Shown here: piece after piece, positions 20,127 to 32,637 of the stretch
Numbering within the stretch: position 1 is the stretch's first letter
Layout: each line of letters begins with the position of its first letter
Source of the DNA: Ananas comosus
Lineage: Eukaryota > Streptophyta > Magnoliopsida > Poales > Bromeliaceae
DNA: 64,000 bases
Reading direction: 5' to 3'
Assembly: GCF_001540865.1 (NCBI RefSeq)
Contig: NC_033642.1
Location: forward strand, 3,491,365 to 3,555,364
Made by a program: the position numbers and the translations under genes
Notes under the pieces: model-generated
Told to the model about the DNA's origin: nothing
Database searches by the model: none
The model's input: only the letters and a program-made list of their open reading frames with translations

Positions 20127-22149
20127 GGCAGAAGATATTGCTATGAACTAGGAAGTGCTGGGAGTCATGTCTGTCCTACAACTGCATGAAAGTATATTTG
20201 GCGCGTTGTTCTCGTTCAACTGCTTCATTTTGTTCGGGGCTTCATTGTGCTCCTTTGTAAAGGTTAATAGGCTGCAAGCTCGAGTTGCTGGCTCTTGGTA
20301 TTGATTGGCGAAAATGTGTTAGCATCTAGTACACAGGTTGCCCTTACTGTGGCTACATCGAAAAACCTCTTCTATATTAATGTTGTCAAGGGAGTAACCG
20401 TTCAGGCTAGTTGGTTTTTCTTCCTTTGATAGTTACTTTTGTTTCCCATTATACCACCTTACTCTGTTATGTATTTTAGGATTTTATGTTCTTTATTTTA
20501 AAGTTAGTTTATTTATTCTCAAAATCATTTATAGGATGAATATTTGAAAAGCATCTAGAAAGTCCAAGTTAGTAAGCTCCTTAACTTTGAAGTATTTACA
20601 TTGGGACTATTTTGTGATAGATCCACCGTCAAGTGATACATCTCCACAGGTGCATGTAAGATGTAAGGGACTAATACTCAGGTTGAGCTAATTGCACAAC
20701 TATTGGAATAGTGGTATTGAAAAATGGAGATTTAAATCAAAACGTAAACTCTATATAACTGATAGTTTAAACTCTTTAAATTGCTGGATTTCTCAAAAGC
20801 TTTTGACTGGTGGGGTTTTGTCATCAGTAACTGTAGGAGGAAAAAGTATGAAAATACTGGATTTTGAGAGGATCTCATTTAGAATTTAAAACCAAAATTT
20901 TAACATTTTGTGCCATGCTGAAGCTTTCTTGAAGCCTGAGAAGATCTTGAGAACAAGAACCAGGCGTCAGAAGTAGATGTTGTTGTGTAGCTTCTTACAT
21001 TGTTGGTCTGTACTCTTTACCTTTTCCGTCTTTCACTTCCACAGTGCCTTGTGTTCGAATCAGAGAATGTTGTTTTTTCTCACTTATAGAGATTCATCCT
21101 GTAGATTGCTGTTGTGGTATATAAAACCGGCAATAAAAATGCTATATTACTCAGCGACTTGCATTGTAATGTGATACAACCCTTGCATCTAATTGATCTC
21201 ATAAGATTAAATATCCAAATAAATAAATATTTCTAAGTTAAATATTTTATCATGATATATAGTTTACAATAAGGAATAGTAATAGCTAAGAGAAGATTTG
21301 TTCATTTGATGAACTTATATATCGAGAAGAGCAAACAGATGTGGATTTTGAATGTAATTGTGTAAAAATATTATAAAGAGATTTTGTTAATCAATTGGTT
21401 TGAGATGGTACTTTAGAACATGGATATGAATGTAATTTTCGTATATTCATAATTATGGATATTTTGATAATATTTAATGAAGTATTTGAAAATACAAAAA
21501 ATAAAATGTGCTTTAATTTAGTACTTTGTTATAAATAAAAGTTTAGATTAATAGTTATATATTACAAATAGTTTTGTGTTATCTAAATATAATCATATTT
21601 TTATATTTAAATTATTTCTAAATTCTATATAAATAGACTAACCAATTTGATAATGATTTTTTTCTCATCGTCTTATTGATTATAGTTTTTCATTGTTAAA
21701 TAAATAATTACTTAAACAGTTAAACAAAATAAATTTTAGTGTTCACTGGATCAATATATTTGATGACAGAAAACAAGCATCCAATTCATAGCGAACATAG
21801 CACATCAAAGTTGACAAGCATGAAAATAAAAATTGATTGGCCCTACTTGTGGAATATCAACTGCATACCTCGTCCTAGTGTATGTGATTGTGAATGCAAG
21901 TCAATATTATTTTGAGCACCCTTGATCAGTATCTGATGATCCCTCCCATCATTCTGCAGCCAAGCCTTTGTCTTGTTGAAGGTGTTGCTGAGCATTTGTT
22001 CCCTCTAGAATCCAAAATTTAGGGGTGCTCTTTTGGAAATGTGGTCAAGGATTATTGACCTAACTAATTAGATTATAATTAAAAACAAAATTATTTGCTC
22101 TCTTTTCAAAGAAACAGGTGGATTTACAATTTGGTTCAAAGTACCTTAT
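20127..22149. other. 3' flank of PPR gene and AT-rich intergenic DNA
   Basis: 20127-20500 is probably the 3' UTR. 21180-21760 is very AT-rich. On the minus strand at about 22030-21840 an open stretch reads MLSNTFNKTKAWLQNDG; it may be a decayed exon but I do not recognise it. No confident gene. Confidence 0.4.
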
Positions 22150-22600
22150 GTACAAGGTTTAAAGTGTCGCCCCGTGCCGTATGGCATAGGGCGGCATGTA
22201 CAGTGCCCCACTAAGAAGGTGGCATGGTACAGGGGGAGTTTCGGACCACCCTCGTATTGTGGCACGGACCTGCGTTTCGCGCGAGACAGAGCGATACGGA
22301 GCGATACGCAAGTCCGTGCCTCGGCACTGTATTTGTTTTTTTGTTTTTTGCTTTTTTTTTCTTTTTATTTTGTTCTCTGGGATACCATGAAGCATCCCAC
22401 ACCCTCCAAGTACATTGCAAATCGAAGATCTATTTATTAAGTAAGTCAAAAAAAATATAATATAATATATATTTTTTTCAATATACGGGTAAATTTTTAA
22501 TTTACATATCTGATCTATACTGCAGGGGGCGAAATCCCCCGCACCCCTCTTATCGGTTCAAGTCCTCCGCTTCCACTATAGACATCCATTTTTTTCAAAA
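22150..22600. other. Unassigned; GC-rich block with inverted words
   Basis: 22160-22330 is GC-rich with inverted short words (TACAGTGCC at about 22199 and GGCACTGTA at about 22323), suggesting a decayed terminal-repeat element. At 22524-22541 GGGGGCGAAATCCCCC is a small perfect stem. No coding sequence is supported; the overlapping 60-95-codon ORFs run through it in all frames. Confidence 0.35.
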
Positions 22601-22601
22601 A

Positions 22602-23678
22602 AGGTTTTCAATATTAGAAACTCGAGTTGAATAAATTTGACATATGACAGATGATGGGTTTGACGAGCTATTTCATAACCTGTCTAGTCGGGGCTCATGA
22701 TAGAAGGACTGTATCACACGATAACTGCACCAAGAGGTTCAGTATTTCATTCTTCTGGTATGCTACTATATGCTTCTAGGTATCACTGGTAGATTGTGAA
22801 ACTCATGAGAATTATCTAAATGATCGATAATTCTCATTGGGCTGAGTTGGAATTCTTCCTACCGAGTGAAAGGAGTTTTAGTGATATTATTGACAGTGAT
22901 TAGAATATATCTTACTACCAGATAGAATAGATCCTATGGGGTCACACACATAAGAGGTTACGACTAATCGAATAGCTGGATCGCGACTTTTAAATTGCCG
23001 GAGGACATAATTATCAATATGTTGATAATTGGACAAATATGTAATTGTTACAAATTAGTGGTATTAAAGTGCAAATATTGCAAAAGAGGACTTCTAACAG
23101 TTAGTAAGTTGTGAGAAGGCTTATGTGCAAATGTTGTATTATTAATTTGATTCGAACAAATTAGGATTGAGTTCAAGTCGATTTAAATTGGAATTTAATC
23201 GATTGAATCAATTAAGGAAAAGATAAATTAAATCTAGATTTATTCTTATCCTTAATGGTAATTATATTATTATAAAAGAAATTTTATCCTTCTTTATAAG
23301 ATATGGGAGTTTTTGGAAAATCCTAGTTGTCATCTTTCTCCCTCTTTCTTCTTCTCTTCGATCTTTAGTAAGAAAAATGTTCTTTGCAAGAGAGCTAGCA
23401 CCTCGGTGAGGATATCGATAATATCACCAATCTCGTATGGATACTTATAGCGGCCGGACGCGTGTGCGACGTCAAGAGAACCTAATTCCACGATCATCAT
23501 ATTGCGATAAAAATCTACCCGTGCAAAGGTGAAGATTAAATCTTTCTTTTTCTTCTTTAATCTTAAACAACATGAGAGATCTGTTTGCGTGGTTTTAGAG
23601 ATCGGATCTCGTTTTTTCAAAAATCAAATTTGTTTGATTTTTTTCCACTACGATTTTACTATATGTAATTTTCTAACA
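22602..23678 (+). mobile_element. Ty1/copia LTR, 5'-truncated
   Basis: About 1.08 kb aligns along its length with the 3' two-thirds of the solo LTR at 54979-56756 (shared words include TATTAGAAACTCGAGT, GGCCGGACGCGTGTGCG and the end AATTTTCTAACA). The left end is lost. It abuts the reverse transcriptase region of the copia element that occupies 23679 onward on the minus strand, so it probably inserted into that element and its far side was deleted. Confidence 0.8.
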
Positions 23679-26600
23679 TACAGAACTGTCACGCTTGCTT
23701 CTAGAATATCTGTGATCTGTCATGAAAGAGTCAAACTGCTTGTACTATTGTCAATAAGAGTGCTTTAAATCATAAAATGATTTCTTTAACAAGCAAATGT
23801 GGCCCTCATTTCCTTCAACAATAAATCACTCCAACTGTTTCACATAAATTTGCTCCTCAAATTCTCCATGTAGAAAAGCTGTCTTAACTGATATCAAGCT
23901 ACTGAAGATACAGATTATTTATAGCTACTAACGATGAAAGACCACAAATAGAAGTATGCTTCACAGCGGGTGGAAAAATATCACTAAATTCAATACCTTC
24001 TACCTTACTGTAGCCCTTAACAACTAAACAAACTTTGTACCTTATATCTTCTACACCGGGGATTCCATCATTTTTTTGAAGATCCACTTGTAGCCAATAA
24101 TTTTCTTGCCTGTAGGCAGTTTTATCAACTCCCATGTCCGATTCTTATGGAGTAACTCAATCTTCTTATTCATCGCCATCAACCCTCTATAGAACTGGGA
24201 TTAGAAATAGCTTGATTATATACGGAAGGTTCGCCTTCGTCTTCTATATCTTATGCCACTGAAAGAGCTTAAGCCACTAAATCCTCATACCCATATCTCT
24301 ATGGTTGTTTGATATGTCTTCTCGCTCTACCTGTAGCAATACTCTACTTTTTAGTTTGTGGGGTTTTATTAACTGAGGTATCTGGCAACTGAATTTATTT
24401 TGACTGGAAAGAACCTTACAATTGAACTATACTATCGGTCTCTACCTCTACCTGCTTACTAGCACTTCGGGTCTCATCAAAAGAAATATGGTTAGGATAT
24501 AATATAGCAGACTCATCAAATGTGACATCCCTATTAATGAGTAATTTAGACAATTCAGAACACCACAATATATATCCTTTTACCCTCGATGCATGTCACG
24601 CGCCGCGACCTCCAATTTGAACGGTTCGGGCACGTCCACAAACGCTGAACGGACAGAACCTTCCCTGTTCGCCCAAGGCTCCACCTAACATGTATAGCAA
24701 TCCAAACAAGATAGAATTGGAGTATACATGGCTTGCACGAGGGCAAGCAACAACCGTCACAAGTGAAAGTAATCTAACTATTACATCCATACATTGTAAC
24801 TTGATCACTTTGAATCAAATACAAGGCTTACACATTTTCTTTACATTCATTCTTCCAATATACATAATCATCTCTCAAATGAATTTTATTACATTTTCCA
24901 TTCATCAACTATAATAGATGAAATACATATGGTGTCTCTATACTCAACGGCAGTCCGCTATCTAGAGCACGATATCCATGCCGCGATCCTCGACCGCCCC
25001 GCATACGCTAGGACCTGCATGGTTAGTGGGATGAGAACTACAACAAAGTTTCCAGTTGGTTCGGCCGCGGACCCCGCCGACTCGCCCACTAGATCTACTC
25101 AGGCATATGTAGGAAAATGATAGATAGATAGCAAGCCAACTAATGCAAAGCTACTACAATGCCTGAACAAGTAATGAATCAATACGTGATATAATCATGA
25201 TGATGCATGCATATCTTTCACTTGCTAAACTAAATCCCATACTTGTCGGGGAGAATACCGCTACAACCCAACGGGATATATAATACAATCCACACTTACC
25301 TTGGCTTTTACCCAATCATCCCGGTTAACACATGGTTAACCCCAAAACTCACAACCAAAATCCCTTTCATTCGGGGAGAATACCGCTACACCCGAGGGAC
25401 CGTTTTCTGGGGAGAATATCGCTACACCCAGTGGTGACAATTTCGGAGCACACCGCTTGAGAGGAAGCTACCGCCCTTAAGCCAAGACTCAATGTGAGTA
25501 TGATCCAATCCTCAATTTTGAGGATGTATAGCCACTCATGCCATTCTTGCCACTTACCACAATGCTCTTTAAGGTTTGACCTTATCCAGTATACCTATCC
25601 TCGATGCCAATGTCACAATGTCACAATATCACAATATCACAATGTTTACTAATGTCATTGTCCAACATTCCATAATGCTCTTAAGATTTTACCTTGTCTA
25701 GCATACCATATAAATCATACCCGCTAGTGTCAATGTCACCTTTGTTTACTAATATCATAGTCCACATTCATTTCATACATTCATAGGGTTCTACATGCAT
25801 GGTCCAATATCAATTTATATGTTCTCGTACATAGAAGCATACAAGAGATTCCCAACCATAACCCAATACCCTACAATGCATGAATGCCATAATACACATA
25901 TATGCTTAAGAAAGGCGATATAGATATAATGAGAAATTCGATGATTTCGGATAGCACCCTCCACCTTGTAGTGATGCCAGAAGACTACTACTCAAATCCC
26001 GCGATTTATGGCCGCCTATTTCCTCGACCTATAGCAAACGAAGTCGAAATGAGGTTTTTCCCACATATCTCGACGTAGACACAACGGAACTCCGAACCGA
26101 GTCTTTCTACGCGTCAGTTTATCCGCCAATTAGGGCTACAAGATATCAAACCAAAGTTAGATCTCATAGTTTACAAAATTTCAATTTCTAACCCTAAGGT
26201 TTTTATCTTTACCAAATAACCCCCAAAACATGGAGATACAAGAACTAATCTACCATAATAGCTTCTAGATACAACAACTAGAAGGAAACTAACCAAACCC
26301 TAATCACAAAACCCTCAAATCATATAATACTTATCTCAATCCAAGCTTCTCTCCATGCAAGGCTTGTAGAAGGAGGTAGCTTCACCTCCAAGTAAGCTTT
26401 ACTCCACCATCTCTCTACCATTGGAGCCATCCCAAGGAGAGAGAGAGAGATCTAGAAAGAGAGAGCTCTCTCAAGTGTTGGTGGTGTGAGGGAAATGAAG
26501 GCTCACCACAAGAGAACCCACATATAAACACTTACACATGGCATAATTGCACCTAGCCCCCTTACACAACAGGACTTAACCATCTTTGAGAATTTTCGCG

Positions 26601-28085
26601 TACGGGGTCCGGACCTTGCACTCAGGGTCCGGACCCCAAGAGCACTTCCAGCCCAGAATGAGCTGAAACCTTCCCAGTTTGCTTTCCCATGTCCAAACCA
26701 CCTATACAATGTGTTCCGAAGCATTCGGAAAATTAACGGACCTCACGCCTCGTCCACAGCCACACTCCGGTCAATTAGACGGAAGTTCAGTACAACCTAT
26801 TGGGGATTCAGTATGTTACAATGCATAATCAATAAATATGCACTTTTTAGCCCTAGGTTCCAATTTACCTTCATTTACATAAGTATAAGCAGGACAACCA
26901 AATATTCGTAAATTAGAATAATCAGAAGGACTACTAGACCATATTTACTTTGGAATTTTGCAATCAAATACCGAATGTGGATATCAATTTACCATATAAC
27001 ATGTCGTAGAGATCACCTCTGCCCAGAAACTCTTTGCCAAACCAGTATTAGAGAGATAGAGCAGGCTCTCTCCAAAAGAGTAATGTCCATCCGTTCGGCC
27101 ATCCTATTTTGCCGTAGAGTATGCCTAACGGTCTTATGTCTGACGATTCCTTCATTTTTGCAGAATTCTTCAAACGTTGTTGAACAGAATTCCAAACCAT
27201 TGACAGCCTTTAATCTTCTGATCTTTTTTTCAGTTTGCTTTTCAATTATAGCCTTCCACTTCTTGAAATAATTAAACACCTCATCCTTACTTTTCAAAAA
27301 GAATATCCACACTTTATGAGTAGTCATCAATAAAAATTACCATATACCTAGCACCACCGTGAGTAGGAGTACGAGAGGGTCCCCAAAGATCATAATAAAT
27401 ATAGTCCGAGTACCTTCTGATCGATGAACTGCGGCCTTAAAACTGACTCTCTTTTATTTGTTAAGAAGACAATGCTCGTAGAAATTCAACTTTTTTAAAC
27501 TCTGACTACCAAGTAGACCTTTCTCACTCAATTCCGTCATACCATATTCACTCATATGGTCCAATTGCCTGTGCTATAATCTATCACAGTGGAACCTTGT
27601 AGAATATATAACATGTTGAATAACTTGGCCTTCATCACTACAAGATTTCTTTTAGTGACCTTCATCAATCCGTCAGCCGAATAATACATAAAGCCTTTAG
27701 CATCAAGTGTACCCAATGAGATCAGATTTTTTCTCATATTTGGAACATACCGAACCTCAAATATAGTCCTCACCACTCTATTGAACATTCGTATCCTAAC
27801 AGTGCCAATACCAATAACTATACACTTAGCATGATTTTCCATCAACATAACTCCACCTTGAATAGGCTTATATATCGAGAACCACTCTTTTTGCATACAG
27901 ATATGGTAGGAATACGCAGAGTCCATAAGCCACTTATTATGTCTGCGTGTCTTATACGTAACTGTGAAGACAATATCATTCCATCTGATTCTTCTACTAC
28001 ATCACTTGCACCTGTCTGAATATTTGTACTTTTTTAATCTTGATTCTTATCACCGTTATTATTCAGTTGTTCTTTATTTTTTAAC
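23679..28085 (-). pseudogene. Ty1/copia element 1, pol remnant
   Basis: Read right to left: end of the gag zinc knuckle region, protease/pre-integrase part (27926-27552, RYVPNMRKNLISLGTLDAKGF), integrase (27330-27013, KTVRHTLRQNRMAER), a conserved post-integrase block (about 26950-26830), a segment with DVTFDESA (about 24520), then the start of reverse transcriptase (24135-23800) and a few further codons to the break at 23678. Many stops and frameshifts. The 2.2-kb gypsy solo LTR (24594-26820) splits it, and with that LTR and one ATGCA copy removed the frame reads straight through. MULE A separates this part from the gag half at 37812-38480. RNase H and the 3' LTR are lost. Confidence 0.88.
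24594..26820 (-). mobile_element. Ty3/gypsy solo LTR, TSD ATGCA
   Basis: 2227 bp, flanked by an exact 5-bp duplication ATGCA (24589-24593 and 26821-26825). In LTR orientation (minus strand) it starts TGTAACATACTGAATCC and ends GCGTGACA. It aligns with the solo LTR at 59664-61920 over much of its length. It contains GGTCCGGACCC repeats (about 26600-26650) just upstream of a TATA-like box. A GA-rich tract lies at 26435-26480. No coding. Confidence 0.92.
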
Positions 28086-28620
28086 GGGCTTTGTTTGCAA
28101 ATAGCCCCCTCACAAATTTTTTTTTAAAAATAGTCCTGTCCAAAATTTATTTGCAAAAATAGCACTATCCCCGTCACGTAAGCGTCACATCAGCGCCACG
28201 CGGGCGGGGCTGGGGCCAGGTGTTTAAGTTGAACACGGTGAACCATTCACCGTGTTCAAACACGGTGAATGGTTCACCGTGTCCAATGTATCATACAGAC
28301 CCAAGTCTGGGTGTCTATAATACATAGGACACGGTGAATGGTTCATCGTGTCCAATACGCGGTGAACTGTTCACCGCGTATTGGACACGGTGAACCATTC
28401 ACTGTGTCCTATACTAATACCCCAACTAAGTCTGGGGTATTTGTATTGGACACAGTGAATGATTCACCGTGTCCAGACACGGTGAATGGTTCACCGTGTC
28501 CAGACACGGTGAACCATTCACCGTGTCCTATACTAATACCCTAACTAAGTCTGGGGTATTTGTATTGGACACTGTGAATGATTCACCGTGTCCAGACACG
28601 GTGAAGCATTCACCGTGTTC
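28086..28620 (+). repeat. MULE A left terminal inverted repeat with palindrome array
   Basis: The outer 140 bp are unique TIR sequence; from about 28230 there are about eight palindromes with core GGTGAA-N3-TTCACC. Arms are ACAC...GTGT in most and ACGC...GCGT in one pair (about 28360-28380), and the spacers AGTCTGGGTGTCTATAATAC and AAGTCTGGGGTATTTGTATT recur. The whole strand could fold into several long hairpins. Confidence 0.93.
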
Positions 28621-29225
28621 TTTTAGAATACACCCCCCGAGCTGTCTTCCTCTTCCCCCCAACTCTCTCTCTCGATCTCTCTCTCTTTCTCTCTCTCTCT
28701 CTCGCTCTCTTCCTCTTGCTCTCTCTCTGGTCGACGCCGACGCCGACGCCGCCCTTCACCGCCGCCGCCCTTTGTTGCCCGAGGTAGCTCCCCACCCTCA
28801 TTCTCTCTCTAGCCTTAGAAGCCCTCCCTACCCCCCATCTCTCTCTCTCTCTCTCTCTGTGGCCCACCCCGCCGGCGCCGGCGCCGCCCTCACCTGTCCC
28901 GTTTGCTCTCTCTAACCGCTCTCTTTTCCTCTCATTCTCACTGTGGTGCAACGCCCCCCCCCACAATGGCTTCTCATTGTGAGAAGCCTCTGTGAGTCTC
29001 ACAAGGGCTTCTCACAGTGAGAAGCCTTTGTGAGGCCTCTCATTGGCAACCCCCCCCCCCCCGCTCACAGTGGCTTCTCTCTGTGAGAAGCCTCTGTGAG
29101 TCTCACAGAGGCTTCTCACGGTGAGAAGCCTTTGTGAGGCCTCTCATTGTGCAAACCCCCCTCACAGAGTCCTCTCACTGATTGTTCTCGGTGTCTTTGT
29201 CACATGTCAATCCTTAGCTCTTAAT
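28620..29225 (+). repeat. MULE A 5' leader: CT-rich tracts and second palindrome family
   Basis: (CT)n runs at 28660-28725 and 28835-28858 flank GC-rich DNA. At about 28965-29050 and 29070-29155 there are two direct copies of a block built from GCTTCTCACAGTGAGAAGC-type palindromes (TGTGAGTCTCACA between them). A different palindrome sequence thus occupies this position; MULE B has yet another (GAAGAGTGTCACTCTTC) in the equivalent place. Confidence 0.85.
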
Positions 29226-29469
29226 TGGCAAAGCAGTCGCGCCGACCGTACTTGTACAATGGTAATAGCATCTCTTACCCTCTCTTTTGTTGTATGTTAG
29301 AAATGTGGTATGTCTTGAGTTTAATATTTTTGTACATTTTATTATATTACTTTAGAACTCTATATCTGGCGATTGTGTTCCTTTCTATATTCATTGGGAT
29401 GAAAATTTTGTCGAGAACAATAATGTACCACGATATATTTGTGGCCGTAAAGAATTGGTTGCGGTCCGA

Positions 29470-32459
29470 AGCCATATCTCATTTCGAGATTTAGAGATGG
29501 AAATATACAATGTTACTAATTATGATCGAGTGGAAGACCGTCTACGCACACGGTGAAATGTCTAATGGGAGGCGAATGGAAATTAGTTAATGTATCAAAT
29601 GACAATACACTATATGGCATGATGAGAATTTTTTCGTTCCATGGATGTATAAAATTATTCGTGGAGAAAGATGTGTCGACGACACACGACCGTCCAAATA
29701 CCGTTTATCAAACGGAAATGCGTCGTAGTCGCAATGATCAAAGGAATTACGTCAATCGCGAACGAGTTCGTACATCAAGGTATAAAGTAATGGTCTTTAT
29801 AATTCTTTTTCGTAATTTCTCAATTAGTTTAGGTGCGCGAAATTAATAACTTTGTCTTGCAAGTGTTACAGAGAGTTTGGAGTCCCATCTCTGCCAGTTA
29901 GTGCGGTATTGCCATCTGCTATGATAAATTCGTCTCCGTTGGTTGATCAAAATAAGTGGTAGGTGATTATATAATTTAGTTACATGAAAAATTAATGTGA
30001 ATAGTTAATCTTATATATCTCTACAGGTCTACTGTCCCTCCTTATCAAAGTGAAGGTCCATCATCTTATGTTCATAAATGGACGGATTGGGAAGTCAGAA
30101 CCACTATCCCTCATTATCAAAATGAAGGTCCATCATCTAGTGTTCATGAATGGCTGGCTTGAGAAGTAAGAAATACTATCCCTCCTTATCTAGATGCAGG
30201 TCCAGGACCATCTAGTGTTTATGAATGACCAACTTGGGAAGTAAGAAATACTATCCCTTCTTATCAAAATGAAGGTCCATCATCTAGTATTCATGAATGA
30301 CCGGCTTGGGAAGTAAGAAATACTATCCCTCCTTATCAAAATGAAGGTCCATCATCTACTTATCGTGAATGGACCAATCTGGACGTGACTACAACCGATA
30401 ATAAGGACGTAATTCGAAGTAATGAGGAGTATATTAGTGAAACTGATGAAGAGGATCAAGGGCGAATTGATGCTGATTCTAGTGATGACCAGGAATTCTT
30501 TGTTCCGTGTTCTTTGGATCCTAATCATGACGGTGGCTTAAATGCACTCGCATGCGCCATTCGAGATTAAGGTGTTGAATGGATTGAAAACTCAAATGTC
30601 AACAACGAAAATGTATCGGACCCGGTGGAATTCGAGGAATGTGAAGATCAACGACAACGGTTTCGTCTGGGTAATGAAATAATTAATCAAAGCATTGTTG
30701 ATGCATATAATGAACAAAATATTGATCAGGGTCCTCCAAGTGATGAAGCATGGGCTAATCGGACTTTTCTGATAAATCATCTCTAGTAAATGCTTTGGAT
30801 GCTTGGTACATTGCACATAATGTGCAATTTAAAATTATTAAGTCAAATACAACTAGATATACTGTGAAATGTGTGGTCGATTCTTGCCCATGGAGATTAC
30901 ATGCCTCTCAACCGAAAGGTAGTTTATTTTTTAAAGTAAAAATTTATAAAGGTCCGCACACTAGTTTGGTTTCAATTCTGAATACAAGACATCGAAACTG
31001 TATATCATCTTTCATATGTCAATTTATACTACCTACACTGAAGGCAAGGTTTACAATGAGTCCTATGGAAATTCAAGCTCGAGTTCAGAGCGAGTTACAC
31101 GTTAGCATATCATATAGCAAGGCTTGGCGGGCACAGAATAAAGCATTACAAATTATATACGGCAGTTGGGAGCAATCATACTGCGACCTTCCTCGATACT
31201 TCTCTATGTTGGAATCAACAAATCCAGAAACTATTACAAAGATTGATTATATTAGTGTGGCGAGCAATACGAGAATGTTTTCACGAGCCTTTTGGGCTTT
31301 TGGACTGTCGATTCATGGTTGGGAGTATTGCCGGTCATTACTTAGTATGGATGCTACCCATTTTTATGGAAAATATGGAGGCCACGCATTAATTGTCACA
31401 GGTGTCGATGCCATTGGTGGTTTATTTTCGCTAGCTTTCGCAATTTGTGAGGGGGGAGAATGGTTCGAGTTGGGAGTGGTTTTTAAGTTGCCTAATAAGG
31501 TATATAACAAGATCTCGAGTTATTATACTAATTTTAGATTGTTTTAAAGGCCTAGCGAATCTCGTTGCATTTGTATTCCCACCATCTGAAGATCATGCTC
31601 ATCGATGGTGTTTGCGATATATGAAGGCCATTATGAATATTCATTTCAAAGCAAAACACTTACTTAAAATATTTTATCGAATTAGGAATGCTTCAGAAGA
31701 ACGACAATATTACGCATTAAAGGAAAAATTGAAGACTATGGATGAAGAAGTTTGGCTTTGGGTTGACAATCTTCATAACGATAGGACATACTGGGCTAAA
31801 GCTTTTGATGGTGGTCGACGATTTTATATTATGACAACTAACCGATCGGAAAATTTAAATAGGGTGTTGAGGGGAGTTCACGAGTGGTTGAATTTTTTCT
31901 AAAACATCGGGCGGATGGCGCTGCAATGTTTACACAATTTGTATCGATTGTTGAAAACACCATCAATAGCCGGATGAGAATTGCTAGAGCATATACAGTT
32001 CGACGATTTGGATTTCACGAATTCGAAATACTTACTAGCGGTGATGATCAATACCAAGTGATTATCAATGGAAGCAGTTCTACATGTTCATGTTTGTGTT
32101 TGCAACTCACAGGATCCCTTGTTCACACATTTTGTCATGTTGTAGTTCTTCACACATGAACATAGATTATTATGGCTTATGTTCTCCTTGGTACACTGTC
32201 GTATCCTATTGAAAGGCTTATAAACCGCAGTTCCACCCGGTTCCTGATCGTCGTTATTGGGTCGCGTCATATGAATCCCCTATATTGCCACCACGCGGGA
32301 GAAGGAAAAAGAGACGACCCAGATCTACGCGTATCCGTTATATTATGAACGAAGCTGCTGGGAATAAGAGGGGCAAGTGTAGTATCTGTAAACAGCCTGG
32401 ACATTATAAAAGCACTTATCCTGAAAATCAGCAAAGAAGGACCGAGAGACGTCATCGAT
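29470..32459 (+). pseudogene. MULE A transposase (MuDRA-like)
   Basis: Exons in order: N-terminal domain (29480-29786, FSFHGCIKLFVEKD); a short exon (about 29868-29960, PSLPVSAVLPSAM); a long exon with a 24-residue repeat (30042-30385), an acidic block, the MuDR N-terminal zinc-finger-like domain (YTVKCVVDSCPWRLHAS), and the MULE DDE catalytic domain (LSMDATHFYGKYGG for the first Asp; LDCFKGL for the second, where relatives have SDRFKGL). A degraded SWIM motif (TCSCLCLQLTGSLVHTFCH) and a CCHC knuckle with the last Cys changed (CSICKQPGHYKSTYP) close it. Broken by several stops (30162, 30228 and 30298 areas, 30568, 30784) and a frameshift near 31470. It would cut and paste elements sharing these termini. 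Confidence 0.9.
30042..30385 (+). repeat. 72-bp coding tandem repeat, 4 full and 1 partial copies
   Basis: Each unit encodes YQNEGPSSSVHEWPAWEVRN plus TIPP or a close variant. The same repeat is in MULE B at about 42715-43065 on the minus strand. Several copies carry stops. This looks like a disordered linker expanded by replication slippage. Confidence 0.9.
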
Positions 32460-32637
32460 AGGTTTTTCTATATGAAAATGACACTTAGCTTCTTTAATAT
32501 TTTATGCTTACACACTAATATTATATCATGTTGTTTCTAACTCAGATTTATTTTGCCAATTGCAGATGGACGATCATGACGAACTGGGACCTATTGATAT
32601 ATCCGTGCTGACTGAGCAGCCACGGCATAGATCTACT

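Noticed and set aside
22524..22575. Possible tRNA gene (B box GGTTCAAGTCC and a perfect stem)
   Set aside because: The T-arm does not pair beyond two bases and no acceptor or anticodon stem can be built.
28338..28915. ORFs with repeated DTVN-SPCP words
   Set aside because: These are the terminal palindromes read in frame and are seen on both strands.
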